From Paraburkholderia youngii (GTDB taxonomy: Bacteria > Pseudomonadota > Gammaproteobacteria > Burkholderiales > Burkholderiaceae), in the NCBI RefSeq assembly GCF_013366925.1, contig NZ_JAALDK010000002.1:1364001-1428000 (forward strand): DNA of 64,000 bases. Reading direction: 5' to 3'. Position 1 is the stretch's first letter, and every line of letters starts with the position of its first letter. A program made the translations under genes and the position numbers. Shown here piece after piece: positions 42,797 to 51,301 of this stretch. The notes beneath the pieces were generated by a model. It was not told the origin of the DNA, searched no databases, and saw only the letters and a program-made list of their open reading frames with translations.

Positions 42797-43945
42797 ATGC
42801 GCATTGTAAAACTCCCCGGCATCATCGGCAGGAATGCGAGTCCAGGCGTGTCGGCGGCGGTCTGGTTCATTCTATTCATCGCGCTGTATGCGATCTCCGC
42901 CTTTCACGATAGCACGTTGCCGGCGCGGTTTCTGTTTGACGAACTGGTGATTTTCGACCGGATGAAGACCGTCACGGCTTTCAAGGCGTTTGGCGACTCA
43001 TTCGACAATCTCGCGTGGTTTTTCAACTTTTTCGGCCTCCAGAATTTCTCTATTTCTTTGATGGGCTTTCTCGCGTCGACTATCGGCATGCTTTTCGCCA
43101 TCTGGAGGTCTGGTGTCACTTCGCTGAAGCCGATCGAGTTCGTTCTGGTCGCCTTCTGGCTCGTCAATCAGACTGTCTACATCGGCGTTCCGTCAAAAGA
43201 AGTGGTTATTTCGATCGTGGTTCTCTTGTTGCTGTTTTACAACTCATCGCGCGCGATATTGGCTTTGTTTGTAGTCCTGGCGACTCTGGTGGCTGTGTAC
43301 TTCAGATCGTACTGGGCTATTACGCTGGCCGCGACGGTGTTTCTTTATTTGGCGCCAAACGGCTTCAGAAAGCCGATTCCATTGATCCTTTTCGCACTGG
43401 CCATGTTTGTGATTGTGGCCTTCGTGTTCCAGAAGGCCTATGGCGAATCACTGGATTTCGCGAGGCAGAATGCCAATGAGTGGCGGGACCCCGAGGAAGT
43501 GGGGTCGATGATCGTACAGTTCATTCCGGGCAGCAGTATGTTCGTTGGCGTGGCGAACGTGGCCATCACGCTGGCGACTTTCGTGTTGCCGTTGCGGTTG
43601 ATCACGTCGGGTTCTCCGCTGCAAATGCTGGGCGGCATTGGCGTGTTTTTCACTTTTGCGGCTGTGTTCTTCCGATATCGCGCCGCTGCGACACTATTTC
43701 CGGTGGGCCGATTCGAGACGCTGTGTTTCTGTTTTCTGGTCAGTTTCCTGTCAACGCAAGCTATTTTCGAGCCGGACTACGGATCATTCCTGCGACATCT
43801 TTCGCCGGTGTCGCCGTTGATCATGCTTCTCGTCCTGCGGCTCTCATTGGAAGGACACTTGACTGTATCGACTCAGAGTGCCGCGCTAGTGAACGACGAC
43901 ACTCAGCACCGGTCCACGTTGTCGAGGCATCGCAGCGCCTCCTGA
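42797..43945 (+). CDS. Wzy-like polysaccharide polymerase (membrane protein)
   Basis: The 382-residue protein has about ten hydrophobic stretches and a large periplasmic-like loop (about 215-245) with PEEVGSMIVQFIPGSS, the pattern of Wzy-type polymerases, which share little sequence. It lies 33 bp after the flippase with AGGGA before the ATG. Polymerase identity is inferred from topology and neighbours; an O-antigen ligase-like or other membrane protein cannot be excluded. Confidence 0.6.
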   Translation: MRIVKLPGIIGRNASPGVSAAVWFILFIALYAISAFHDSTLPARFLFDELVIFDRMKTVTAFKAFGDSFDNLAWFFNFFGLQNFSISLMGFLASTIGMLFAIWRSGVTSLKPIEFVLVAFWLVNQTVYIGVPSKEVVISIVVLLLLFYNSSRAILALFVVLATLVAVYFRSYWAITLAATVFLYLAPNGFRKPIPLILFALAMFVIVAFVFQKAYGESLDFARQNANEWRDPEEVGSMIVQFIPGSSMFVGVANVAITLATFVLPLRLITSGSPLQMLGGIGVFFTFAAVFFRYRAAATLFPVGRFETLCFCFLVSFLSTQAIFEPDYGSFLRHLSPVSPLIMLLVLRLSLEGHLTVSTQSAALVNDDTQHRSTLSRHRSAS

Positions 43946-44130
43946 TTCGCTATAACGGGCCGCTCTGTGCCGTTGGTGAAGCGATTGCCGCCAGCAGTGC
44001 ACGGCCGGCGCAGCGGATTCCGTCGGAACGCTCGCCGGCCTCGTCGACTGCGATAGGTTCCCAGAAAGAAACCCTCCCTTCCGTGGGGCTTCACCGACCC
44101 ACACCCGTTGGAGCCGCGCATCCCATGCGG

Positions 44131-44150
44131 GGCGCCACTTCTGTGGCGCC
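44131..44150. terminator. Perfect hairpin, possible terminator
   Basis: GGCGCCACTTCTGTGGCGCC folds into an eight-base stem with a four-base loop. It is G+C-rich but has no following T tract, so it may be a Rho-type end for the plus-strand polymerase gene or a leader structure of the receptor gene. Confidence 0.45.
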
Positions 44151-44227
44151 GTCACCACCGAAAGCGATTCGAATCCCTCCGTAATGCTTTCAAAAGGCAA
44201 AAGCCTTTGCTACCATCGCGCCTCATG

Positions 44228-44246
44228 AATGCGAATGAATCGCATT
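44228..44246. promoter_or_regulatory. Fur-box-like palindrome
   Basis: AATGCGAATGAATCGCATT is a 19-base inverted repeat with a seven-base arm on each side and the spacing and A/T-rich half-sites of iron-regulator boxes (compare AATGAGAATGATTCTCATT). It lies 35 bp upstream of a TonB-dependent siderophore receptor, exactly where a repressor box is expected. Iron control is inferred. Confidence 0.7.
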
Positions 44247-44280
44247 TACAACAGACCGAGGCGCTTGCTCGCTGGTAGAC

Positions 44281-46488
44281 ATGAAGAATCAAAAAACCAC
44301 ACGTCCAACAAGGCTCGCAGTCCATCGTCACATGCAGATCGTGGTTTGGCTGGTCTTTGCCGGCGCCGCGCAATCCGCTTTCGCGCAAAGCGCCTCCGGT
44401 GGGGAAGAAGCCGCGGCGCCAGCCAGTAGCCCAGCTGCCACGGCGCAGGCCGCTAGCGGCGGCGAGCAGGCGCTACCGGCCGTCAACGTCAACGCGGCCG
44501 CCCAGACGGATTCGCCGATGCACTTGCGCACGCCCGTGTCGGTCGGTGCGCTGGGTACCCGTTCGCAACTCGACACGCCGTTCTCGACCACCGTCGTGAC
44601 TGGCGAGGAGCTCGCCGACCGTCAGGCCAACAAGCTCGGCGACGTATTCGCGGTCGATGCATCGGTCACCGACAGCACCAATGCGTACAGCGCGTGGGCC
44701 ACGTACATCTCGATTCGCGGCCTGCCGATCGATTGGCAGAACGGCTTTCGCATCAACGGAAATCCGTTCGTCTCGTACGGCATCACGATGCCTTATGAAA
44801 ACCTCGATCGCGTCGAACTGCTGAAGGGCCTTGGCGGTTTCATGTACGGCTTCGTGCAACCGGGCGGGGTCGTCAACTACGTGACGAAGACGCCGGCGGA
44901 TCAGCCGGTGACGAGCGTGTCGGCCGGCTACCGGATGGACAGCGTGTTCAGCCAGCACGTCGATCTGAGCCGGCGCTTCGGTCCGGACGACAGGTTCGGC
45001 GCGCGCATCAACTACACGCACGAGGCCGGCAAGACCTACAACGCGGGTGACATCAATCGCAATTCGCTGGCGGTGTCGCTCGACGGCCGCCTCACGCGCT
45101 ACCTCGACGTCTACTTCGACGCGATCTATCAGCAAAGCCGCTCGAGCGGCCAGACGCCCGCGATCTACACGGGCAGATATACGGGCACGAGCCTGCCCGC
45201 GCCGATCAGCGGCGGCACCAACCTGCTCGGCGGCACCGATCAGCATCTGAATACGAACCTGCAGTTGTACACGGCGGGCGTCAGGTATCAGATCACGCCG
45301 AACTGGTCGTTCAACACGTCGGCGAGCTACAGCAAGTCCTCGCGCGACCGCAACGAAAGCACGCTGACGCTGCTGAACCAGGCGGGCGATTACACCGACA
45401 GCCGCTGGAACGGCGACGAAGGCCACCAGGACATCTACTGGCAGGGCGTATTTGAAGGCACGGTGAAGACCGGTATCTTCACGCATCAACTGGCGCTCGG
45501 CGCGTCGTGGCAGTACCAGACGAACGACTACAGCGCCGTGTCGTATTACTTCACGCTTGGCAACGGCAACCTGTATCAGCCAAACCCGTGGCGCTTTTAT
45601 TCGGGCGCCGGGCTCGACAAATATCGCGCCAACGAGATCACACAGAAGGCGCTGTTCGCGAGCGACACGCTCCAGCTGACGGATCGCTGGTCACTGCTCG
45701 CGGGCCTGCGCTACACGAACTACGATCAGCAGTCGTACAACATCAACGGTTCGCTGTCGTCTTCGTACGGGCAGAATGGCGTGCTGACGCCGACCGTCGC
45801 GCTGATGTACAAGCTCGAGCCGCACACCACGCTTTACGCGAGCTACGTGGAGTCGCTCGAGCAAGGCGCGATGGTGGCCGACATCTACGCGAATGCCGGC
45901 GCGCTGCTGCGTCCGCTGCGCTCACGTCAGTACGAGGTCGGCTTCAAGAGCGAGCATGAGCGCTGGGCGGCGACGGCCGCGCTGTTCCGCATCGAACGCG
46001 GGGCCGCGTACGCGAACAGCCAGAATGTCTACGTGCAGGACGGCAACTCGATCTACCAGGGTCTCGAAGCGGGCGGCAGTGTGCGCGTCGGCCGCAACTG
46101 GCAGGTGACCGGCAACCTGATGCTGCTCGACACCTGGTACGCGAAGGGACAGGCCTTTAGCGGCAACCGGGTGACCGGAGCGCCGCTGTTCGTCACCGCC
46201 GGCCGCGTGACCTATGACGTGCCCGCCGTGCCGGGCTTGCAGGTCGGCGCGGACGCGAAGTTCACGAGCAGCACGAAGGTGCGGCCGGCCGGCGACCTGC
46301 AGACGGGCGGCTACATGATCGTGAACGTCGGCGCGAACTATTTGACGCGCATCGGTGGGCACGACGTGACGCTGCGCGCGGCGATCGACAACATCACGAA
46401 TCGCCGCTACTGGATGTTCCAGTACACGGACTACATCGCGCCGGGCGATCCGCGCATGGTCAGCGTGAACGCGAAGATCGATTTCTGA
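44281..46488 (+). CDS. TonB-dependent siderophore receptor
   Basis: The 735-residue protein has a signal peptide (cleavage near residue 36), a periplasmic plug domain (about 90-210) with DTPFSTTVVTGEELADRQ and IRGLPIDWQNGFRINGNP, and a 22-strand beta-barrel that ends with the typical aromatic tail VSVNAKIDF. The NRRYWMF and PGDPRM segments belong to the FhuA/FecA-like siderophore subgroup. It imports a ferric siderophore through TonB-ExbB-ExbD energy. A Fur-like box lies upstream. No siderophore synthesis gene is nearby, so the ligand is probably a xenosiderophore. Confidence 0.9.
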   Translation: MKNQKTTRPTRLAVHRHMQIVVWLVFAGAAQSAFAQSASGGEEAAAPASSPAATAQAASGGEQALPAVNVNAAAQTDSPMHLRTPVSVGALGTRSQLDTPFSTTVVTGEELADRQANKLGDVFAVDASVTDSTNAYSAWATYISIRGLPIDWQNGFRINGNPFVSYGITMPYENLDRVELLKGLGGFMYGFVQPGGVVNYVTKTPADQPVTSVSAGYRMDSVFSQHVDLSRRFGPDDRFGARINYTHEAGKTYNAGDINRNSLAVSLDGRLTRYLDVYFDAIYQQSRSSGQTPAIYTGRYTGTSLPAPISGGTNLLGGTDQHLNTNLQLYTAGVRYQITPNWSFNTSASYSKSSRDRNESTLTLLNQAGDYTDSRWNGDEGHQDIYWQGVFEGTVKTGIFTHQLALGASWQYQTNDYSAVSYYFTLGNGNLYQPNPWRFYSGAGLDKYRANEITQKALFASDTLQLTDRWSLLAGLRYTNYDQQSYNINGSLSSSYGQNGVLTPTVALMYKLEPHTTLYASYVESLEQGAMVADIYANAGALLRPLRSRQYEVGFKSEHERWAATAALFRIERGAAYANSQNVYVQDGNSIYQGLEAGGSVRVGRNWQVTGNLMLLDTWYAKGQAFSGNRVTGAPLFVTAGRVTYDVPAVPGLQVGADAKFTSSTKVRPAGDLQTGGYMIVNVGANYLTRIGGHDVTLRAAIDNITNRRYWMFQYTDYIAPGDPRMVSVNAKIDF

Positions 46489-46503
46489 TTCCGAGCAACG
46501 GGC

Positions 46504-47334
46504 TCACTGCGCGCCGCCGGCGCGCATGGCCCGGTATTCCCGCTGCACGATGTCCATCAGTTCCGCCACCGAAGTCAGCGCGCTCTGTTGCTCGTAGGTC
46601 ACGCGGCCTCGCTGCATCAACATGATGCGATCCGCGATATCGAGCGTCTGCGCATAGTTGTGCATGATCATGATGATCGACAGGCCGCCTTTTTCCTTCA
46701 AGCGCATCAGCAGGTCGATGATGAGCCCCGCCTCGCGCGCGCCCATCGCGGCGAGCGGCTCGTCGAGCAACAGGATCTTCGCGTTCGAATGCACCGCGCG
46801 CGCCACGGCGATCGCCTGGCGCTGGCCGCCCGACAGACGTTCCACGGGCAAATCCACCGAAGGCACGTGCACGCCGATATCGTCGAGACACTGCGCCGCG
46901 CGCTCGCGCATCTGCTTGTGATCCAGCAGCCTGAACGGCCCGCGCCGCACGATTTCGCGATTCAGGAACATGTTGTGGTAGATGCTCAGCGAATTCGCGA
47001 GCGCGAGATCCTGATACACGCATTCGATGCCGAGCGAGCGCGCATGATCGACCGAGCGCAACAGCGTCTCCTCGCCGTCGATGTGGAGCGTGCCGCTCGT
47101 TTGCTGATGAAAGCCCGTGAGGATCTTCACGAGCGTGGACTTGCCCGCGCCGTTGTCGCCGAGGATGCCGAGTATCTCGCCCTTGCCGAGCGTGAGCGAG
47201 ACGCCGTCGAGCGCCGTCACCGCGCCGAAGCGTTTGACGAGGTTGTCGCCTTGCAACGCGAGCGGCGTGTTCGCGCCGCCGAGCGCAGCGGAGGTGGCGT
47301 TCGCGCCCGCCGAGGAAGTTTGCGATTGGTCCAT
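46504..47334 (-). CDS. CUT2 sugar ABC transporter ATPase, single-domain (FrcA-like)
   Basis: The 276-residue protein is an ABC ATPase with Walker A GDNGAGKST, signature LSGGQRQ and Walker B LLLDEP. It has only one nucleotide-binding domain, unlike RbsA-type proteins that carry two (about 500 residues), and so resembles FrcA of the fructose importer. Its ATG overlaps the permease stop by one base, so translation is coupled. It is third in the order binding protein, permease, ATPase. The sugar could be fructose, ribose, mannose or an inositol; sequence does not decide. Confidence 0.85.
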   Translation of the reverse strand: MDQSQTSSAGANATSAALGGANTPLALQGDNLVKRFGAVTALDGVSLTLGKGEILGILGDNGAGKSTLVKILTGFHQQTSGTLHIDGEETLLRSVDHARSLGIECVYQDLALANSLSIYHNMFLNREIVRRGPFRLLDHKQMRERAAQCLDDIGVHVPSVDLPVERLSGGQRQAIAVARAVHSNAKILLLDEPLAAMGAREAGLIIDLLMRLKEKGGLSIIMIMHNYAQTLDIADRIMLMQRGRVTYEQQSALTSVAELMDIVQREYRAMRAGGAQ

Positions 47335-48344
47335 CAGCGTCCACCCTTGCGGCGAATGCGCCCAACGTGGATGTTGAAGATCATCGCCGCCAGAATCGCG
47401 GCGCCAAGAATGATGTTGAACGTAAACGCGTTGATGCCGATCAGCGTAAAGCCGTCGTTGAGAATGCCGAGTACCGCCGCGCCGATGAGGCCGCCCACGA
47501 TGGTGCCCGAGCCGCCCGTCAGCGGGGTGCCGCCGATCACGGCGGCGGCCACCGCAAGGAACATGATCTGGTTGCCGCCCGCCTGCGGGTCGATCGAGGT
47601 AATGCGAAAGGCTTCGAGCATGCCGGTGAAGCCCGCCAGCACCGCGGCGAGGACGAAGTTGCCGAGGCGCAGCCGCTTCACATGAATGCCGGCCTCGCTC
47701 GCGCCGAGCGGATTCGCACCCGCGGCCTGCGTGTGCAGGCCCCAGCGTGTATGCCGCAACAGCACGTGCATCGCGAACGCGATCACGAGGGTCCAGATGA
47801 TCTCGCTGTAGCCCCACGCGCCCATGACCGCGGCGAACGCGGGCGAGCCGGGCGTGGGGGCGGGCGTGCCGCGCGAGATCGTGAGCGTGATGCCGTTGAT
47901 CAGAAAGAGCGTACCGAGCGTCGTGACGAACGAGGGCAGCCGCAGCCACACCGTCACCGCTCCGTTCACGAAGCCGACCGCGCCCGCCGCCACGAGCCCC
48001 GCGATCACGGCGAGCCACATCGGCGCGCCCGCGTCATTCGCGAACACCATCATGAATGGCGCGAACGCGAACACCATGCCCGCCGACAGATCGATGTCGC
48101 CGCCGATCATCAACATGATTTCGCCGAACGCGATGATCGCCACCGGCGCGATGAACTGCGACAGGTTGACGAGGCTCGCGTTGGTGAGCAGGAAATCGTG
48201 GTTCGCGAATTCGAAGTAGGCGGCCAGCAGCACGGCCACGAGCAGGATGCGCAGCTCGGCCGCCCATTGAGACGCGAATGAAACGCCCGCGCGCCGGGGC
48301 GCGCGGACTGCTTCTGTGTTGCTGGTTTCGTTCACTGTATTCAT
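47334..48344 (-). CDS. CUT2 sugar ABC transporter permease
   Basis: The 336-residue permease has about nine helices and the family segments GEIMLMIGGDIDLSAGMV, FVTTLGTLF and the conserved loop GANPLGASEAGI before LAGFTGMLEAFRI. It forms the membrane channel of a ribose/xylose/fructose-type importer. It overlaps its neighbours on both sides through ATGA-type junctions (start shared with the binding-protein stop, stop shared with the ATPase start), which shows tight coupling. Confidence 0.88.
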   Translation of the reverse strand: MNTVNETSNTEAVRAPRRAGVSFASQWAAELRILLVAVLLAAYFEFANHDFLLTNASLVNLSQFIAPVAIIAFGEIMLMIGGDIDLSAGMVFAFAPFMMVFANDAGAPMWLAVIAGLVAAGAVGFVNGAVTVWLRLPSFVTTLGTLFLINGITLTISRGTPAPTPGSPAFAAVMGAWGYSEIIWTLVIAFAMHVLLRHTRWGLHTQAAGANPLGASEAGIHVKRLRLGNFVLAAVLAGFTGMLEAFRITSIDPQAGGNQIMFLAVAAAVIGGTPLTGGSGTIVGGLIGAAVLGILNDGFTLIGINAFTFNIILGAAILAAMIFNIHVGRIRRKGGR

Positions 48345-49453
48345 CAGGACTTGATTGCGCCGGACCGCGGAACGATTTGCTGCTTATCGGTCTTGCCTTC
48401 GAAGCGCGTCGAGGTATTGAGGTACGGCTCGACGTTTTCCTTGGTCACGAACTTCAGGCCGGTGTTGATTTCGGCCGGCCCCACGAGGCCGCCCGAGCTG
48501 AGGAACACGAACGCCTGCATCACAGTATAGAAACCTTGAACGTACGGCTGCTGATCGATGGTGAAGTCGAGGTAGCCTTCGTGGATCAGCTGGATCGTGG
48601 TCGGCAGCAGGTCGAAGCCGCCGCCGTGCACGCCCTTCGCGGGCAGGTTCGATTCCTTCATCACCTGCGCGACGCCCTGCGTGCTGCCCGCATCCACGGC
48701 GAACATGCCCTTCAGGTCCTGGTGTCCCAGATAGAACGCCTTGATCTTCGACAGTTCCTCGTTGACGGTCGCGCCCGTGGCCACGGTCTGGATGTCGATC
48801 TTCTTGCCGGACTTCTTGATCGCGTCGCTCGCCCCGTCCATGCGCGGCTGGATGTTGAGCTGCCCCGGCGTCGCAATGAACAGCGCGACCATGCCGCTGT
48901 CGATCAGGCTCACGATGCGCTCGCCCATCTGGTAGCCGGACAGATACAAGTCCTGGCCGATATACGCGAGGCGCGGATTCTTCTTGCCGCGCGGCGCGTC
49001 GGCGTTATAGGCGAACACCGGAATGCCGGCGTCGAGCGCAGCCTGGATTGGCTTGTCGAAAGCGCTCGGATCGACGATCGGCACCGCGATGGCGTCGGCC
49101 TTCGCGGCGATCGCCGAATTCACGGCGCGGACCATTTCGCCGGCGTCGGAGGTGGCCGAGCCGGTCCACTGATAATCCATGTTGAGCAGCGAGCAGGCAT
49201 CCTGAATGCCGTATTGCGTCGGCACGAAGAACGGGTTGGTGGTGACGTGATTGACGAACACGATCTTCCACTTCTTGTGCGACGGAAACGCCGACTCCGC
49301 TGCTTGCGCGCTGCCGATCAGCCCGCCCGCGCCGCCTAGCGCACCCATCAGCGAAAGCGCCGCGCCGAGTCCGGCGCCCTGCATCAGCCCGCGCCGAGTC
49401 GGATTGAAAGAGTTGTTGCCTTGTTGCTGGTTGTCATCCCGTTGCTGTGCCAT
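48344..49453 (-). CDS. CUT2 sugar-binding protein, Tat-type leader
   Basis: The 369-residue protein has a twin-arginine leader (TRRGLMQGAGLGAALSL) and a type I periplasmic binding fold with two lobes: KIVFVNHVTTNPFF, DPSAFDKPIQAALDAGIPVFAYNADA and AVDAGSTQGVAQVMKE. It is the receptor of the adjacent permease and ATPase. The start at 49453 is supported by GGAGGATGAG; the frame is open 60 codons upstream without a site. Tat export of a sugar receptor is less usual than Sec export. Confidence 0.87.
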   Translation of the reverse strand: MAQQRDDNQQQGNNSFNPTRRGLMQGAGLGAALSLMGALGGAGGLIGSAQAAESAFPSHKKWKIVFVNHVTTNPFFVPTQYGIQDACSLLNMDYQWTGSATSDAGEMVRAVNSAIAAKADAIAVPIVDPSAFDKPIQAALDAGIPVFAYNADAPRGKKNPRLAYIGQDLYLSGYQMGERIVSLIDSGMVALFIATPGQLNIQPRMDGASDAIKKSGKKIDIQTVATGATVNEELSKIKAFYLGHQDLKGMFAVDAGSTQGVAQVMKESNLPAKGVHGGGFDLLPTTIQLIHEGYLDFTIDQQPYVQGFYTVMQAFVFLSSGGLVGPAEINTGLKFVTKENVEPYLNTSTRFEGKTDKQQIVPRSGAIKS

Positions 49454-49604
49454 CTCATCCTCCGATTCTTCTCTTCGTTGGTCGATGCGCTCGACGTTGC
49501 GTCGATCGTGTGCAGATGCTGGAAGGCACCGGGAGTGCGCTGGGCAGCGCGAGACTTTGGCGTGGCGACGTGCAACCCCGATTCGAGGCGCTCGATACGC
49601 GCCG

Positions 49605-49616
49605 TGCGGTACCGCA
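49605..49616. promoter_or_regulatory. Perfect palindrome TGCGGTACCGCA upstream of the ABC operon
   Basis: A 12-base perfect palindrome lies 152-163 bp before the binding-protein gene. With the related GCGGTTGCACCGC at 49633 it forms a pair of GCGGT/ACCGC half-site motifs about 29 bp apart. This suggests a dimeric sugar-responsive repressor of LacI or GntR type, which is not encoded nearby. Confidence 0.45.
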
Positions 49617-49632
49617 AAAATGTTAGTGCAGT

Positions 49633-49645
49633 GCGGTTGCACCGC
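49633..49645. promoter_or_regulatory. Second GCGGT-N3-ACCGC inverted repeat
   Basis: GCGGTTGCACCGC has five-base arms around TGC and matches the arms of the 49605 palindrome. The pair lies between the ABC operon and the UDG-like gene. The rest of 49454-49840 holds no supported gene. Confidence 0.45.
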
Positions 49646-49840
49646 CTAATCCATGTATACCCGCACCATTCCGAAGAGTGGGACGGCGGGGTTACGAAGG
49701 TGTGGATCGTGGCGCCCGACGGGGTGCAATGGATGGTCTGCGCCGCTGTCGGCGGACTGGCGAAAGCGCGGCGCGGCACCGGGTGGCGCACCGCAGCACA
49801 CAGGACGCGGACGCGGCCGCCGCTTCGTGGTGCGCGGCGC

Positions 49841-50467
49841 TCAAAGCGTTTCGCCCGCCAACACCGTCGCCACATGCGCACGCAACGTCGGCAACACTTC
49901 GCTTTCGAACCACGGATTGCGCTTGAACCACGCGACATTGCGCGGCGACGGATGCGGCAGCGGCATCACATGGGGTCCAAACTCGGCCCACCTGACGAGC
50001 GTATCGGTCGAGGTCGGGCCAAACGCGTCGCCGAGGCCAAAGCGCTGCGCGTATTGTCCGATCAGCAGCGTCAATTTCACCGAACGCATCCGCGCGAGCA
50101 ATTGGCCATGCCAGCGGCTCGCGCACTCGGGACGAGGCGGCAGGTCGCCGCTCGCGCCGCGGCCCGGAAAACAGAAGCCCATCGGCACGATGGCGAACCT
50201 GGACGCGTCGTAGAAGGTCGTGTCGTCGACGCCGAGCCATGTGCGCAGGCGCGCGCCGCTCGCGTCGCTCCAGGGCACCCCGGACGCATGCACGCGCGCG
50301 CCCGGCGCTTGCCCGATGACCAGAATACGCGCGCTCGCGGACGCCGCAAGCACGGGTCGGGGCGCGTGCGGCAGCATGGGTGCGCACAGCGTGCAGGCGC
50401 GGATATCGTGAAGCAGCGTGTCGAGCGACGTGTCGTGTTTCGAGGTACGTTTGGTGGTAACGGCCAT
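49841..50467 (-). CDS. Uracil-DNA glycosylase superfamily protein with Fe-S cysteines
   Basis: The 208-residue protein has the UDG-superfamily motifs GQAPG (about 52-56) and LPHPSPRN (170-177). Four cysteines at 25, 28, 99 and 115 fit the C-x2-C-x70-C-x15-C pattern of family 4/5 enzymes that hold a 4Fe-4S cluster. The usual GEAPG glutamate is Gln here, so activity or specificity may differ. The family excises uracil from DNA. It follows a DUF488 gene by 45 bp on the same strand, probably in one operon. Confidence 0.78.
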   Translation of the reverse strand: MAVTTKRTSKHDTSLDTLLHDIRACTLCAPMLPHAPRPVLAASASARILVIGQAPGARVHASGVPWSDASGARLRTWLGVDDTTFYDASRFAIVPMGFCFPGRGASGDLPPRPECASRWHGQLLARMRSVKLTLLIGQYAQRFGLGDAFGPTSTDTLVRWAEFGPHVMPLPHPSPRNVAWFKRNPWFESEVLPTLRAHVATVLAGETL

Positions 50468-50512
50468 AAAGCGGTGCGGGGTGACTGGCGTGCAGTCGTG
50501 TCGTGAGTCGGC

Positions 50513-51061
50513 TCAGTTCTGCGCCTGAGCCGGATAGATCAGCGTGCCGTCGGCCTGGGGCTCGGCGCCAGGCGTCAGCGTGGCGGCGTTCGTGTGATGC
50601 GCGTCCATGATGTGCAGCACGGTTTCATCGTGCATCAGCAGATAGTCCGTAATGATACGCCGGTGGCAACGCCACCAGACCGCTTCCGAGCACATGATCG
50701 CGCAGCGCTGCCGATGACCGAGCCTCAGCAGTTGCGCCAGTCCCTCGCGGAACGCGTCGCTCATTGCATAGTCGGCATAGTTGCGAAAGGCCGGATGCGT
50801 CCAGTACGCATTCGGCGACGGCGCGTCGTCTTTGCGCCTGCTGCGGCGTCCGCCGAGTGCGGCGAGATGCACGTAGTCGATATGCTCCGCTGCGAGCGAG
50901 GCGGGCAGCGTGTCCCGATTGAACTGCGGGTTGGTCCGCGAGCGCGGGATGCTGCGCACGTCCACCAGCAAGGCGATCTGCTCGCCTTTCAGCAAGTCGA
51001 CGAATTCCTGCAACGGACGCGTCGAATGGCCGATCGTGTAAAAAGGGCGCTTTGTTTTCAT
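50513..51061 (-). CDS. DUF488 family protein
   Basis: The 182-residue protein starts with YTIGHSTRPLQEFVDLL and has the DUF488 features LVDVRSIPRSR and CSEAVWWRCHR near residues 122-132. The conserved Cys, Trp and Arg cluster suggests an active site, but no reaction is known for the family. It is upstream of a UDG-superfamily gene on the same strand. It is divergent from a DHA2 transporter. Confidence 0.82.
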   Translation of the reverse strand: MKTKRPFYTIGHSTRPLQEFVDLLKGEQIALLVDVRSIPRSRTNPQFNRDTLPASLAAEHIDYVHLAALGGRRSRRKDDAPSPNAYWTHPAFRNYADYAMSDAFREGLAQLLRLGHRQRCAIMCSEAVWWRCHRRIITDYLLMHDETVLHIMDAHHTNAATLTPGAEPQADGTLIYPAQAQN

Positions 51062-51301
51062 GCGTGCCTCGCCGACGTCGATCGCGGCGACGATTCCTGC
51101 ACGGTTACAACCTTTGGCGCAGTAAGGTCAACTGCGTCCCGATTCAGGCGCCGCACGTGCCATGCCTGACGAGCCGGGTGGCCATCATCCCGGTATCCGG
51201 TGCAATCTTGCTCCCGCGAGTCAGAGTTGCAACAATGCACCCGCGATGGCCGCCGCGCGGCACGCCGTCGCCCGGGTATTTTCTTTCGACCCGCTTGCAC
51301 C

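Larger units (their letters stand above)
43946..44280. other. Intergenic region with hairpin and Fur-like site
   Basis: This 335-bp stretch contains no supported gene. It has a strong hairpin (44131-44150) and, 35 bp before the receptor's start, a Fur-box-like palindrome (44228-44246), listed separately. It was examined for a cobalamin riboswitch and none was recognised. Confidence 0.5.

Noticed and set aside
43946..44280. Cobalamin riboswitch before the TonB-dependent receptor
   Set aside because: The conserved B12-box and core blocks could not be found on either strand; a Fur-like box explains the region better.
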